A stretch of 64,000 nucleotides of DNA, taken from NCBI GenBank assembly GCA_963678565.1, contig OY782875.1:2914001-2978000 (forward strand), in the 5' to 3' direction. This DNA is from SKHV01 sp963678565 (lineage in GTDB: Bacteria > Bacteroidota > Bacteroidia > Bacteroidales > Prolixibacteraceae). A model generated the notes under the pieces. That model searched no databases. It had not been told where the DNA came from and worked only from the letters and a program-made list of their open reading frames with translations. Shown in pieces: positions 46,309 through 55,371 of the stretch (positions within the stretch are counted from its first letter, which is position 1; every line of letters starts with the position of its first letter). Both the position numbers and the translations under genes were made by a program.

Positions 46309-47670
46309 ATGTCGAAATACGATTTAGCAATTATTGGAGCTGGTCCTGCAGGATATGTTGCAGCAGAACGAGCCGGTGCCAAAGGCTTAAAAGTAATTTT
46401 ATTTGAAAAAAAGGACTTAGGCGGTGTTTGCCTAAACGAAGGTTGCATTCCAACCAAAACCTTATTATACAGTGCTAAAATTTACGACAGCGCAAAAACA
46501 GGGGATAAATATGGTGTTAATGCCGGCGATTTATCTTATGATTTTGCAAAAATGATGGCTCGTAAAAATAAGATCGTTAAAAAATTAGTTGGCGGCGTTG
46601 GTGCTAAAATGAAAGCTCATAAAGTTGAAACTGTAAAAGGCGATGCTTATATCCAAAGTCGATCGACTGATGGAGTAAAAATTGCTTCTGACGGAAAGCT
46701 TTTCGAAGCCAAAAACTTATTGATCTGCACCGGTTCTGAAGCATTTGTTCCACCAATTCCTGGTTTGAAGAAAGATGCTGATTTCATTCTTACTAATCGC
46801 GAAATTCTCGCTTTAAAAGAACAACCAAAATCATTGATAATCATTGGTGGTGGTGTAATTGGTATGGAGTTCGCAAGTTTCTTTAATTCATTAGGTACCG
46901 AAGTAACTATCATCGAGATGCTACCGGAAATTCTTACCGGGATGGATAAAGAGATGAGTAAGATGTTGCGTGAAATGTATGCGAAAAAAGGCATCAATTT
47001 CAATTTGAATGCTCGCGTAACCGAATTGCAAGACAATGTTGTTTTCTATGAGAAAGATGGCAAAGTTGAATCAATCGAAGGTGAAAAGATATTGGTAAGT
47101 GTCGGTCGTCGTCCGGTAACACAAGGTTTCGGATTAGAAAACTTAAATGTTGAGCTTTTCAAAGGTGGCATTAAAGTGAACGACAAAATGCAAACCAACA
47201 TTCCAAACGTATTTGCTGCCGGTGACGTAACTGGTTTCTCATTGTTGGCGCATACTGCTAGTCGCGAAGGCGAAGTAGTTGTGAATAATCTTGCTGGTCG
47301 CGAAGACCGCATGCGCTACAATGCAATTCCAGGCGTTGTTTATACCAATCCTGAAATATCGGGTGTAGGTTTAACCGAAGAAACTGCAAAAGCTAAAGGA
47401 ATCGACTATAAAATTTCACAATTACCAATGGCTTATGCCGGACGTTTCATTGCTGAAAACGAAGGTGGAAGCGGTTTATGTAAAGTTCTAGTTGGCGCTA
47501 AATATGGCGAAGTTTTGGGAGTTCACATGTTGGGAAATCCTTCAAGTGAAATGATTTACGGAGCTTGTATGGCCATCGAAGCCGAAATGACTTTAAAGGA
47601 GCTCGAAGAAGTAGTCTTCCCTCACCCAACGGTAAGTGAAATATTCAAAGAAACCATATTCTCATTTTAA
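46309..47670 (+). CDS. lpdA: dihydrolipoamide dehydrogenase (E3)
   Basis: This 453-residue FAD flavoprotein re-oxidises the lipoyl group of E2 and reduces NAD+. It has the N-terminal FAD motif GAGPAGYVAA (10-19), the redox-active disulfide Cys41/Cys46 in GGVCLNEGCIPTK, the NAD motif GGGVIGMEFASFF (about 180-192), the second FAD motif with AAGDVTG (about 303) and the C-terminal HPTVSE active-site His. It is 18 bases after E2 in the same operon. Genomes of this group often carry more than one lpd, so this copy is probably dedicated to the complex made here. Confidence 0.95.
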   Translation: MSKYDLAIIGAGPAGYVAAERAGAKGLKVILFEKKDLGGVCLNEGCIPTKTLLYSAKIYDSAKTGDKYGVNAGDLSYDFAKMMARKNKIVKKLVGGVGAKMKAHKVETVKGDAYIQSRSTDGVKIASDGKLFEAKNLLICTGSEAFVPPIPGLKKDADFILTNREILALKEQPKSLIIIGGGVIGMEFASFFNSLGTEVTIIEMLPEILTGMDKEMSKMLREMYAKKGINFNLNARVTELQDNVVFYEKDGKVESIEGEKILVSVGRRPVTQGFGLENLNVELFKGGIKVNDKMQTNIPNVFAAGDVTGFSLLAHTASREGEVVVNNLAGREDRMRYNAIPGVVYTNPEISGVGLTEETAKAKGIDYKISQLPMAYAGRFIAENEGGSGLCKVLVGAKYGEVLGVHMLGNPSSEMIYGACMAIEAEMTLKELEEVVFPHPTVSEIFKETIFSF

Positions 47671-47806
47671 GCTCCAAGCCCCTGAAGAGGAATTAGGAAT
47701 TTATATGAAAACGAATAAAAAAGCTTTGAATTAAATAAATAAAAAAAAATAACTAAAAACCACTTAATTCTCTTTCAGAGATATAGAGGTTAAAAATCAA
47801 AAAGAT

Positions 47807-50266
47807 ATGCCTAAGGTACAGTTTATTGATCCTTCAGAAGTAAGAAAAGCTTCGGAGATTAAATTCAAAAACATTCCGGTTAACCAATATCAGAAAACAG
47901 TTGCCGACGAAAAAAAGAATTTCACAACCGATGAGTTGATGAAAATCTATCACGACATGGTAGTGATTCGCGAATTCGAAACCATGTTGAACCTAATTAA
48001 AACAACAGGTGAATACTCAGGTGTTGCATACAATCACCCTGGTCCTGCTCACCTTTCAATTGGTCAAGAATCGGCAGCAGTTGGTATGGCTTACACTTTA
48101 ACTGTAGAAGATTTCATTTTTGGTTCTCACCGCAGTCATGGCGAAATTCTTGCTAAAGGATTAAGTGCTATCGATAAACTGAGCGAAGAGGAATTAAGCA
48201 AAATCATGGATGAATTCTTCGATGGTGATGTTCTTAATGTTGTTAAAAAAGACTTTAAAGGTTCTGCAAAAGAATTAGGTCGTCGTTTCCTAATTTACGG
48301 AACACTTGCTGAAATTTTTGCGCGCAAAACCGGATTCAATAAAGGTCTAGGTGGAAGTATGCACGCATTCTTCACTCCATTTGGTGTATATCCAAACAAC
48401 GCAATTGTTGGGGGTAGTGGCGATATTGCAGTGGGTGCAGCCTTATTCAAAAAAGTAAATAAAAAACCAGGTTTAGTAGTTGCCAACATTGGCGATGCTT
48501 CAATGGCTTGTGGTCCGGTTTGGGAAGGTTTATCTTTCGCTTCAATGGATCAATTCAATGAGCTTTGGGAAGGTGCAATGAAAGGTGGGCTTCCGGTGAT
48601 TTTCAACATCATGAACAACCAATATGGTATGGGTGGTCAAACTTGTGGTGAAACCATGGGTTATAAAATTGCCGCTCGAATTGGTGCTGGTGTAAACGAA
48701 GATCAAATGCATGCCGAACGTGTTGATGGGTACAATCCATTAGCCGTAATCGATGCATACAAACGCAAACGTAAAATATTAGAAGATAAAAAAGGTCCTG
48801 TTTTACTAGATGTTTTGACCTATCGTTTTTCTGGTCACTCTCCATCTGATGCTTCTTCTTACCGTTCAAAAGAAGAAATTGAAGCATGGCAAGCTCAAGA
48901 CTGTATTGCAGGATACGGAAAACAGTTGATTGATGCAGGTGTTGCTAAACAAGAAGATCTAGACGCAGTTTGGACGGATGTTAAATCGGTAATTTTAGAC
49001 ATGTTCAAATTATCGATCGATGAAGAAGTTTCACCACGTATGGATAATCCTGAAGAAATTGGAGACATGATGTTCTCTAACGATTCGGTTGATGCAATGC
49101 TGCCGGGAACTCCTGATGTAAATCACCCAATGGCCGACAATCCTCGCGTTCAGAAAATTGCGCGCAAAGAACGTTTTGCTACCGATAAAAATGGTAAGCC
49201 ATTTTCTAAAATGAAGCAATACCAATTGCGCGATGGATTATTCGAAGCAATTGTTGATCGTTTCTACAAAGATCCAACATTAGTTGCTTATGGTGAAGAA
49301 AACCGTGATTGGGGTGGTGCCTTTGCAGTGTATAGTGGTTTAACCGAAGCACTTCCATATCATCGCTTATTCAACTCACCAATTTCTGAAGCATCGATTA
49401 TTGGTACTGCAATTGGTTATGCAATGTGTGGTGGCCGCGTGATTCCTGAAATCATGTACACCGACTTCTTAGGTCGTTGTGGTGATGAGGTTTTCAACCA
49501 GCTTCCAAAATGGCAAGCCATGAGTGGAAATGTAATTAAAATGCCAGTTGTAATTCGAATGTCTGTCGGATCGAAATACGGTGCTCAGCACTCACAAGAC
49601 TGGACTTCATTAGTTGCTCACGTTCCTGGATTGAAAGTTGTTTTCCCAGCATCTCCATACGATGCAAAAGGATTAATGAATACTGCATTACAAGGAACTG
49701 ATCCTGTAATCTTCTTCGAGAGTCAACGAATTTACGATATTGGCGAGCAATTCCACGAAGGTGGTGTTCCAGAAGGTTATTACGAAATTCCATTTGGGGA
49801 GCCAGATGTGAAGAAAGAAGGTAAAGATGTTACCATTTTAACAATTGGTGCAACGCTATATCGTGCATTAGAGGCGGCAAAAGAGTTGGAAGAAAAGCAT
49901 GGTATGACTGCCGAGGTAATCGACGCTCGTTCATTGGTTCCTTTCAATTACGAACCGGTAATCGAATCGATTAAGAAAACAGGTCGTATCATTATTTCAG
50001 GTGATGCAAACAGCCGCGGTTCTTTCTTAAACGAATTGGCACGGAATATCTCTGAATTAGCATTCGATTATTTAGATGCTCCTGCAGTAGTGGTTGGATC
50101 TCGTAACTGGATTACTCCTGCTTATGAGTTAGAAGATGCATTCTTCCCACAACCTAGCTGGTACTTAGATGCAATTCACGAAAAAATGGTTCCATTAAAA
50201 GATTATACTCCAGGCGAAAACTTTACTGATTTAGAGCAAATCAGAAGAGCGAAAGCTGGTATATAA
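47807..50266 (+). CDS. 2-oxoacid/acetoin dehydrogenase E1, alpha and beta subunits fused
   Basis: This 819-residue thiamine diphosphate enzyme carries the alpha half at about 35-420 (GPAHLSIGQESAAVGMA, SHRSHGEILAKG, then the thiamine-binding GDASMACG ... NNQYGMGG) and the beta half from about 474 (VAYGEENRDWGGAF, SEASIIGTAIGYAMCGGRVIPEIMY, QHSQDW, IDARSLVPF). Alpha and beta are normally separate genes; here a roughly 50-residue linker joins them in one frame. It decarboxylates a 2-oxoacid (or cleaves acetoin) and passes the acyl group to E2. It is the third gene of the E2-E3-E1 set. The substrate cannot be named from sequence; the context suggests a product of aldolase cleavage. Confidence 0.92.
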   Translation: MPKVQFIDPSEVRKASEIKFKNIPVNQYQKTVADEKKNFTTDELMKIYHDMVVIREFETMLNLIKTTGEYSGVAYNHPGPAHLSIGQESAAVGMAYTLTVEDFIFGSHRSHGEILAKGLSAIDKLSEEELSKIMDEFFDGDVLNVVKKDFKGSAKELGRRFLIYGTLAEIFARKTGFNKGLGGSMHAFFTPFGVYPNNAIVGGSGDIAVGAALFKKVNKKPGLVVANIGDASMACGPVWEGLSFASMDQFNELWEGAMKGGLPVIFNIMNNQYGMGGQTCGETMGYKIAARIGAGVNEDQMHAERVDGYNPLAVIDAYKRKRKILEDKKGPVLLDVLTYRFSGHSPSDASSYRSKEEIEAWQAQDCIAGYGKQLIDAGVAKQEDLDAVWTDVKSVILDMFKLSIDEEVSPRMDNPEEIGDMMFSNDSVDAMLPGTPDVNHPMADNPRVQKIARKERFATDKNGKPFSKMKQYQLRDGLFEAIVDRFYKDPTLVAYGEENRDWGGAFAVYSGLTEALPYHRLFNSPISEASIIGTAIGYAMCGGRVIPEIMYTDFLGRCGDEVFNQLPKWQAMSGNVIKMPVVIRMSVGSKYGAQHSQDWTSLVAHVPGLKVVFPASPYDAKGLMNTALQGTDPVIFFESQRIYDIGEQFHEGGVPEGYYEIPFGEPDVKKEGKDVTILTIGATLYRALEAAKELEEKHGMTAEVIDARSLVPFNYEPVIESIKKTGRIIISGDANSRGSFLNELARNISELAFDYLDAPAVVVGSRNWITPAYELEDAFFPQPSWYLDAIHEKMVPLKDYTPGENFTDLEQIRRAKAGI

Positions 50267-50282
50267 GAAGCACTATATAAAT

Positions 50283-50352
50283 GTGTCATTCTGTGGATCG
50301 CAGAAGAACTAAAAGCAATTAGTTTCTTCTCTTTTTACAGAATGACACTTTT
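50283..50352. repeat. REP-like hairpin, copy A (also possible terminator)
   Basis: The 12-bp perfect outer stem GTGTCATTCTGT/ACAGAATGACAC encloses an inner AGAAGAACTAA/TTAGTTTCTTCT stem and is followed by TTTTC. Its right arm, TTCTTCTCTTTTTACAGAAT, is closely similar to that of copy B at 51588-51653, which marks a dispersed repeat family. It may attenuate transcription after the E1 gene. Confidence 0.65.
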
Positions 50353-50398
50353 CTGAATAATAGAATCTAGTTAAGCAACTATTCTTAATTTACCGACT

Positions 50399-51574
50399 AT
50401 GTCAACAGAACAATTAGAAATTTTAAAAGTGAATGCGCACATGCATTCGCCCTATTCATTTAGTGCTTTCGATAGCATTGACCAAGCCTTAAATATGGCT
50501 GCAAACGAAAAAGTAAAAGTGGTTGGAATCAACGACTTCTATGCAACCAACGGTTATAGCGAATGGGCAGAAAAATGTGCCGATCGAAAATTGTATCCGC
50601 TTTTTAATATCGAATTCATAAGCTTAAATAAAGAAGACCAATCCAATGGAGTTAGGGTAAACGATCCTAATAATCCAGGCCGCACTTACCTTAGCGGCAA
50701 GGGACTTACCTCTCCTCTTGACCTAAAAGAACCATATCTATCGCAACTAAATAATGTAAAAGCAGCTTCGAACAAACACGTTGAAAAAATGTGTGAGAAG
50801 CTCAACGAAATTCTTACCTCTATTGAAGCTCCTTTCGCTATTTCTTTTGAAGAAGTTGAAAAAGAGTTAACCAAAGGAAGTATCCGCGAAAGACATTTGG
50901 CCAAAGCATTACGATTAAAAGTTGATGAGCACTTCACTGTAAATGAAGACAAGTTAACTTTTTATGAAAAAGTATTCGGCGGAAAAATATTGAAAAGCAA
51001 TCTTTCTAAAATTGCTGCTGTTGAAAACGAAATTAGAGGAAATCTGTTAAAAGCAGGCGGTGGTGCATTTGTACCTGAAAGCCCCGAAGCATTTTTAGAT
51101 GCCGAAACTGTTCGTCAGATAATTATCAACGCAGGTGGAATTCCGACCTATCCTTTTCTAGCTGATTTTGGCGACAAACAGTTTACCGACTTTGAAGGCG
51201 ATAAAGAAAAAGCATTGAAATTGTTGAAGCAACGCGGATTTGCATCAATCGAATTAATTCCATCGCGCAATACTGCTGAAGTTTTAGAAGAGTATTCAAA
51301 CTTCTTCTGGGAAAATGGCTTTGTTGTTAGTTTCGGAACAGAACACAATACACCTGCACTAGAACCAATTGAGGTGCATGTAAACAGAGACCAAAAGCTT
51401 TCTCCAGCAATGGAAGCAATGAATTATAAAGCAGCTTGCATTATTGCAGCACATCAAGAATTAATTGCTAAAGGAGAAAAAGGATATATCGATGCAAACG
51501 GAGTTGCCGATCCTGCAAAACGAGAAGAATTTATTGCTTTAGGTGATTCAATCATTAAAGCAGCAGTTCAATAA
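50399..51574 (+). CDS. PHP-domain metal-dependent phosphoesterase-like protein
   Basis: This 391-residue protein has the PHP metal motifs: HMHSPYS with His14 and His16, an INDFYAT block (about 48-54), an NIEF block with the conserved Glu (about 78), and the late GTEHNTP motif (about 318). PHP enzymes are metallo-phosphoesterases or related hydrolases. The specific substrate is unknown. It lies in the GntR-controlled locus between E1 and an aldolase-dehydrogenase fusion, so a sugar or polyol phosphate is a reasonable guess. A long insert (about 90-230) separates the early and late motifs, unlike the compact DNA polymerase-associated PHP domains. Confidence 0.85.
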   Translation: MSTEQLEILKVNAHMHSPYSFSAFDSIDQALNMAANEKVKVVGINDFYATNGYSEWAEKCADRKLYPLFNIEFISLNKEDQSNGVRVNDPNNPGRTYLSGKGLTSPLDLKEPYLSQLNNVKAASNKHVEKMCEKLNEILTSIEAPFAISFEEVEKELTKGSIRERHLAKALRLKVDEHFTVNEDKLTFYEKVFGGKILKSNLSKIAAVENEIRGNLLKAGGGAFVPESPEAFLDAETVRQIIINAGGIPTYPFLADFGDKQFTDFEGDKEKALKLLKQRGFASIELIPSRNTAEVLEEYSNFFWENGFVVSFGTEHNTPALEPIEVHVNRDQKLSPAMEAMNYKAACIIAAHQELIAKGEKGYIDANGVADPAKREEFIALGDSIIKAAVQ

Positions 51575-51587
51575 ATTGCACCAATTT

Positions 51588-51653
51588 TCACTCTGAGAAA
51601 AAACGACAAAGAATCTTACAATTGACAGATTCTTCACTTTGTTCAGAATGACA
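51588..51653. repeat. REP-like hairpin, copy B
   Basis: Outer arms TCACTCTGA and TCAGAATGA (one mismatch) enclose an inner AGAATCT/AGATTCT stem. The arm from about 51630, TTCTTCACTTTGTTCAGAAT, matches copy A. It lies between the PHP gene and the aldolase-dehydrogenase gene. Confidence 0.6.
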
Positions 51654-51678
51654 ATTAACAACTCTAAATAAAAAAACA

Positions 51679-53646
51679 ATGAGTTCAAAAGACATACAAT
51701 CTCTAGTAGAAATTTCACAATTCTACGGACAAAATAAGGAAATGGTGATTGCCGGAGGCGGTAACACTTCCTACAAAACCGATGACAAGCTTTGGGTAAA
51801 AGCTAGCGGATTCGCATTATCAACAATTACAGAAGAAGGTTTTGCGGTTATGAATCGAAGTAAATTGGCTAAAATTTCAGAAAACGAATATAGTCAGGAT
51901 TCATTTGAGCGCGAAAGTCAAATCAAAGATGATTTAGCAGATGCAACGTTCACTAAAGACAAGCGTCCATCGGTTGAAACTTCTTTTCACAACGCGATCG
52001 ACTACAAGTTCGTAATTCATTTGCATCCTACATTGGTAAACGGAATTATGTGTAGTAACAATGTGGAATCGCTTGTAAAGCCAGTTTTCGGCGACGAAGC
52101 AATTTACATTCCTTACATCGATCCGGGCTACATTCTGTTTAAAGCAGTTGAAACCAAAATATTGGAATTCCGCGCAGCAAAAGGTTACGATCCTAAAGTA
52201 ATTTTGCTACAAAACCATGGAATCTTTGTAAGTGCCGATACCACACAAGAGGTTATTGATATTTACGACGAAATTATTGAAAAAATTGAAGCTGAAATCA
52301 AAACTCCGGTTGATGAAACCGCCTTGCCAGTTGCAGAAACAGTAACAGAAGTTGTTCCGGCAATTAGAGCTTTAGTTTCTACCGAAGGATTAAAAACGAT
52401 CAAAGTAACCAATTCGGCTTTGGTTGAAAAATTCAACTGCTGCGCCGAATCATTTGAAAAAGTAAACTACCCTTTCACTCCCGATTTGATCGTTTACTGT
52501 AAATCAAAATACATTTACATTGATGAGGTATCAACCTCCGAAACTACCATCGAAGCTTTTAAAACAAAATACGAAGCATTTGTTGCCGATTACGGATTTG
52601 CACCTAAAGTGGTTTTCATTAAAGGAATTGGAATGCTTTCGATTGGAGACAATGCTGCACAAAGCAATATCATCAAAGAAGTTTTTGAAGATGCGATGAA
52701 AATATCTTGGTTGTCTGAATCATTTGGTGGACAACATTTCATGACTGCAGAGCAAATTAATTTTATTGATACTTGGGAAGTAGAAAATTACCGTCGTAAA
52801 GTATCGGCAGGTGGAGCCACAGGTCGCGTTGAAAATAAAATTTCAATCGTTACCGGAGCTGCTCAAGGTTTTGGTGAAGGAATTGCGCGAGTGATGAAAG
52901 AAAACGGTTCGAATATTATTGTGGCTGATTTAAATGAAGAAGTTGGTGCAAAAACAGTTGCCTCATTCAATGAAATAAAGAATAGCAGTCGTTGCTTATT
53001 TGTAAAAACAAATGTTGCCGATCAGGATTCATTAAAGAATTTAATTCATCAAACAGTTTGCGAATTTGGTGGCTTAGATGTTTTTGTAAGTAACGCTGGA
53101 ATTTTGCGTGCTGGCGGACTGGATGAAATGACTCCGGAAAACTTCGATTTAGTTACAAAAATCAACTACAATGCTTATTTCTATTGTACCAAAGCAGCAA
53201 CGCCTGTAATGAAATTACAAACGAAATACAATTCTTTGTTATATGCCGACGTAATCCAAATTAATTCAAAATCGGGCTTAGCAGGAAGCAAAAAGAACTT
53301 TGCTTATGCTGGTGGTAAATTCGGTGGAATTGGTTTAACTCAATCATTTGCCTTAGAATTAGCGCCCGATCGTATTAAGGTGAACTCAATTTGTCCAGGT
53401 AACTTTTACGAAGGACCACTTTGGAGCGATCCAGAAAATGGATTATTTGTTCAGTATTTAAATGCGGGGAAAGTTCCGGGTGCAAAAACAATCGACGATG
53501 TGAAAGCATTTTACTTAGCTCAAGTACCGCTTGGTAAAGGTTGTTCACCGGTTGATGTTGCAAAAGCAGTTTTCTATGCAATTGACCAGGAAAACGAAAC
53601 AGGACAAGCAATTCCGGTTAGTGGTGGACAAATAATGCTAAATTAG
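51679..53646 (+). CDS. bifunctional class II aldolase / short-chain dehydrogenase
   Basis: In this 655-residue fusion the N-terminal class II aldolase domain (about 1-215) has metal ligands His114 and His116 (HLHPTL) and His180 (QNHGIF). A second aldolase-like segment (about 230-370) has no ligands. The C-terminal short-chain dehydrogenase domain (about 380-655) has the NAD motif TGAAQGFG (about 391) and the catalytic Tyr543-x3-Lys547 pair. This is the architecture of RhaEW/YuxG, which cleaves rhamnulose-1-phosphate and oxidises the lactaldehyde product. No rhamnose isomerase or kinase is nearby, so the actual sugar may differ. It is the fifth gene of the GntR-controlled locus, after the PHP gene. 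Confidence 0.9.
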   Translation: MSSKDIQSLVEISQFYGQNKEMVIAGGGNTSYKTDDKLWVKASGFALSTITEEGFAVMNRSKLAKISENEYSQDSFERESQIKDDLADATFTKDKRPSVETSFHNAIDYKFVIHLHPTLVNGIMCSNNVESLVKPVFGDEAIYIPYIDPGYILFKAVETKILEFRAAKGYDPKVILLQNHGIFVSADTTQEVIDIYDEIIEKIEAEIKTPVDETALPVAETVTEVVPAIRALVSTEGLKTIKVTNSALVEKFNCCAESFEKVNYPFTPDLIVYCKSKYIYIDEVSTSETTIEAFKTKYEAFVADYGFAPKVVFIKGIGMLSIGDNAAQSNIIKEVFEDAMKISWLSESFGGQHFMTAEQINFIDTWEVENYRRKVSAGGATGRVENKISIVTGAAQGFGEGIARVMKENGSNIIVADLNEEVGAKTVASFNEIKNSSRCLFVKTNVADQDSLKNLIHQTVCEFGGLDVFVSNAGILRAGGLDEMTPENFDLVTKINYNAYFYCTKAATPVMKLQTKYNSLLYADVIQINSKSGLAGSKKNFAYAGGKFGGIGLTQSFALELAPDRIKVNSICPGNFYEGPLWSDPENGLFVQYLNAGKVPGAKTIDDVKAFYLAQVPLGKGCSPVDVAKAVFYAIDQENETGQAIPVSGGQIMLN

Positions 53647-53690
53647 CATGTTACCTTCAATAGAAATTTAAAATAATTGGAAAGAATTAG

Positions 53691-55358
53691 ATGAAAAGGA
53701 ATACCAAAATATACTCAAACGCACTGCCCCTTTTGGGGGCCAAGCGTTTGAAATTTATTTTCATACTATTTTTACTTTTCCAAGTTTCTCTTGGTTTTGG
53801 TAAGGTAATATATGTTGCAGTTGATGGAAGTGATTTTAATGCTGGTGATATTGACGATCCAGTTGAAACAATAAAACAAGCACAGCGATTAATAAGCGCC
53901 GGAGATACAGTATATATCAGAGGTGGCCATTATCAAATGCGCACTACCCAAATTGCCGAATACAAAGATATTTGGGCCTATGTTACAGTACTTGATAAAA
54001 GTGGAACAGCAGGTAAAAGAATCAATTATTGGGCTTACCCTGGAGAAACTCCGGTGTTCGACTATACCAATATCAAGCCTGCCAACAAACGTATTTTTGC
54101 CTTTTACGTAACAGGTTCTTATATACATGTTAAAGGAATAGAAGTTACCGGTGTTCAAGTAACAATCACCGGCCACACGCAATCGGAATGCTTCGAAATA
54201 AAAGGTAGCAATAATATCATCGAGCAAGTAAGTATGCACGATGGCATGGCTATCGGAGTTTACATATTACGAGGTTCAAATAATTTGATTCTGAATTGCG
54301 ATGCTTACAACAATTACGATTCGGTATCTGAAAATGGCTCAGGTGGCAATACCGACGGTTTTGGTTGTCATGCTCCTAAAGGACATAAAAACAACGTTTT
54401 TAGAGGCTGTAGAGCTTGGTTTAACAGCGACGATGGTTATGATTGTATAAGTTCTGGCGAACCAGTATTATTTGATAATTGCTGGGCATTTTATAATGGT
54501 TATTCAAAAGGCTTTGTGAGTCGTGGAGATGGTAATGGAATAAAAGCAGGAGGCTATGGCAGTACCGCTTTTGATCGTTTACCCAATCCAATTCCCTCAA
54601 ATACGATTCAGTTTTGTTTGGCTGTTCGAAATAAGCAAAGTGGCTTTTATTCTAATCACCATTTGGCCGGAAGTAGTTGGTACAACAATACAGCTTATAA
54701 AAACAAGCGAAACTTCAATATGCTTAATCGCGAAGCACCAACACAAAGCGGTTATTTGAACGATGTTCCAGGTTGGGGACATGTACTAAAGAATAATTTG
54801 GGCTATAAAGCATCTTATAAAGAGTTATCTGACATTGATAAAAACGCTTGCGTATTATCTAACAACTACTTCGATATGGATGTAATTGTCAACGACAATG
54901 ACTTTTTAAGCCTTGATGAAAGCTTGCTAACAGCTCCCCGCCAAGCCGATGGAAGTTTGCCTGATATTGATTTCCTAAAATTAGCACCCGGAAGTGATTT
55001 AATTAATGCGGGTTTAGATATCGGCTTTGGATTTAATGGTTCAGCACCTGATTTAGGCTGTTTTGAAACTGATAACAGTACAGTTGGTAAAATCGAGAAC
55101 AAACCACAATCCTTGCAAGTTTATCCGAATCCATTTATTAATTCAACTGAAATTCAATTTGAATTAGAACGGGAACAATTAGTAGATTTTAGCATCTATT
55201 CAATGCTTGGAGAAAAATTAAAAGTAATTACTCATCAAAATTATAGCGCTGGAAATCATAAGGTTTTGCTTCAAAAAAGTGGAATGAATGCTGGTGCTTA
55301 TCTTTTAGTTGCAATGCTTGGAGATAAAAATCAAACCATAAAATTAAATATCCGCTGA
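53691..55358 (+). CDS. PL9-like pectate lyase with T9SS sorting domain
   Basis: This 555-residue secreted protein has a basic N-region and signal helix (about 19-38), a right-handed parallel beta-helix (about 45-460) and a type A T9SS C-terminal domain (about 475-555, starting QVYPNPF). The helix has the PL9 (Pel9A-like) signature: NTDGFGCHAPKG, then RGCRAWFNSDDGYD (calcium-binding acidic cluster), then a GNGIKAGGYG segment where the lysine occupies the catalytic position. Family 9 lyases cut pectate or related uronides by beta-elimination. It lies inside the GntR-controlled catabolic locus, 44 bases after the aldolase-dehydrogenase gene, which suggests a pectin-derived substrate for the whole locus. 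Assignment to PL9 rests on motifs only. Confidence 0.82.
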   Translation: MKRNTKIYSNALPLLGAKRLKFIFILFLLFQVSLGFGKVIYVAVDGSDFNAGDIDDPVETIKQAQRLISAGDTVYIRGGHYQMRTTQIAEYKDIWAYVTVLDKSGTAGKRINYWAYPGETPVFDYTNIKPANKRIFAFYVTGSYIHVKGIEVTGVQVTITGHTQSECFEIKGSNNIIEQVSMHDGMAIGVYILRGSNNLILNCDAYNNYDSVSENGSGGNTDGFGCHAPKGHKNNVFRGCRAWFNSDDGYDCISSGEPVLFDNCWAFYNGYSKGFVSRGDGNGIKAGGYGSTAFDRLPNPIPSNTIQFCLAVRNKQSGFYSNHHLAGSSWYNNTAYKNKRNFNMLNREAPTQSGYLNDVPGWGHVLKNNLGYKASYKELSDIDKNACVLSNNYFDMDVIVNDNDFLSLDESLLTAPRQADGSLPDIDFLKLAPGSDLINAGLDIGFGFNGSAPDLGCFETDNSTVGKIENKPQSLQVYPNPFINSTEIQFELEREQLVDFSIYSMLGEKLKVITHQNYSAGNHKVLLQKSGMNAGAYLLVAMLGDKNQTIKLNIR

Positions 55359-55371
55359 CCGTAATAACCCA

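Noticed and set aside
47807..50266. E1 fusion as an assembly or sequencing error joining two genes
   Set aside because: There is one continuous frame with a plausible charged linker and complete motifs in both halves; fused E1 proteins of this size fit the gene spacing.
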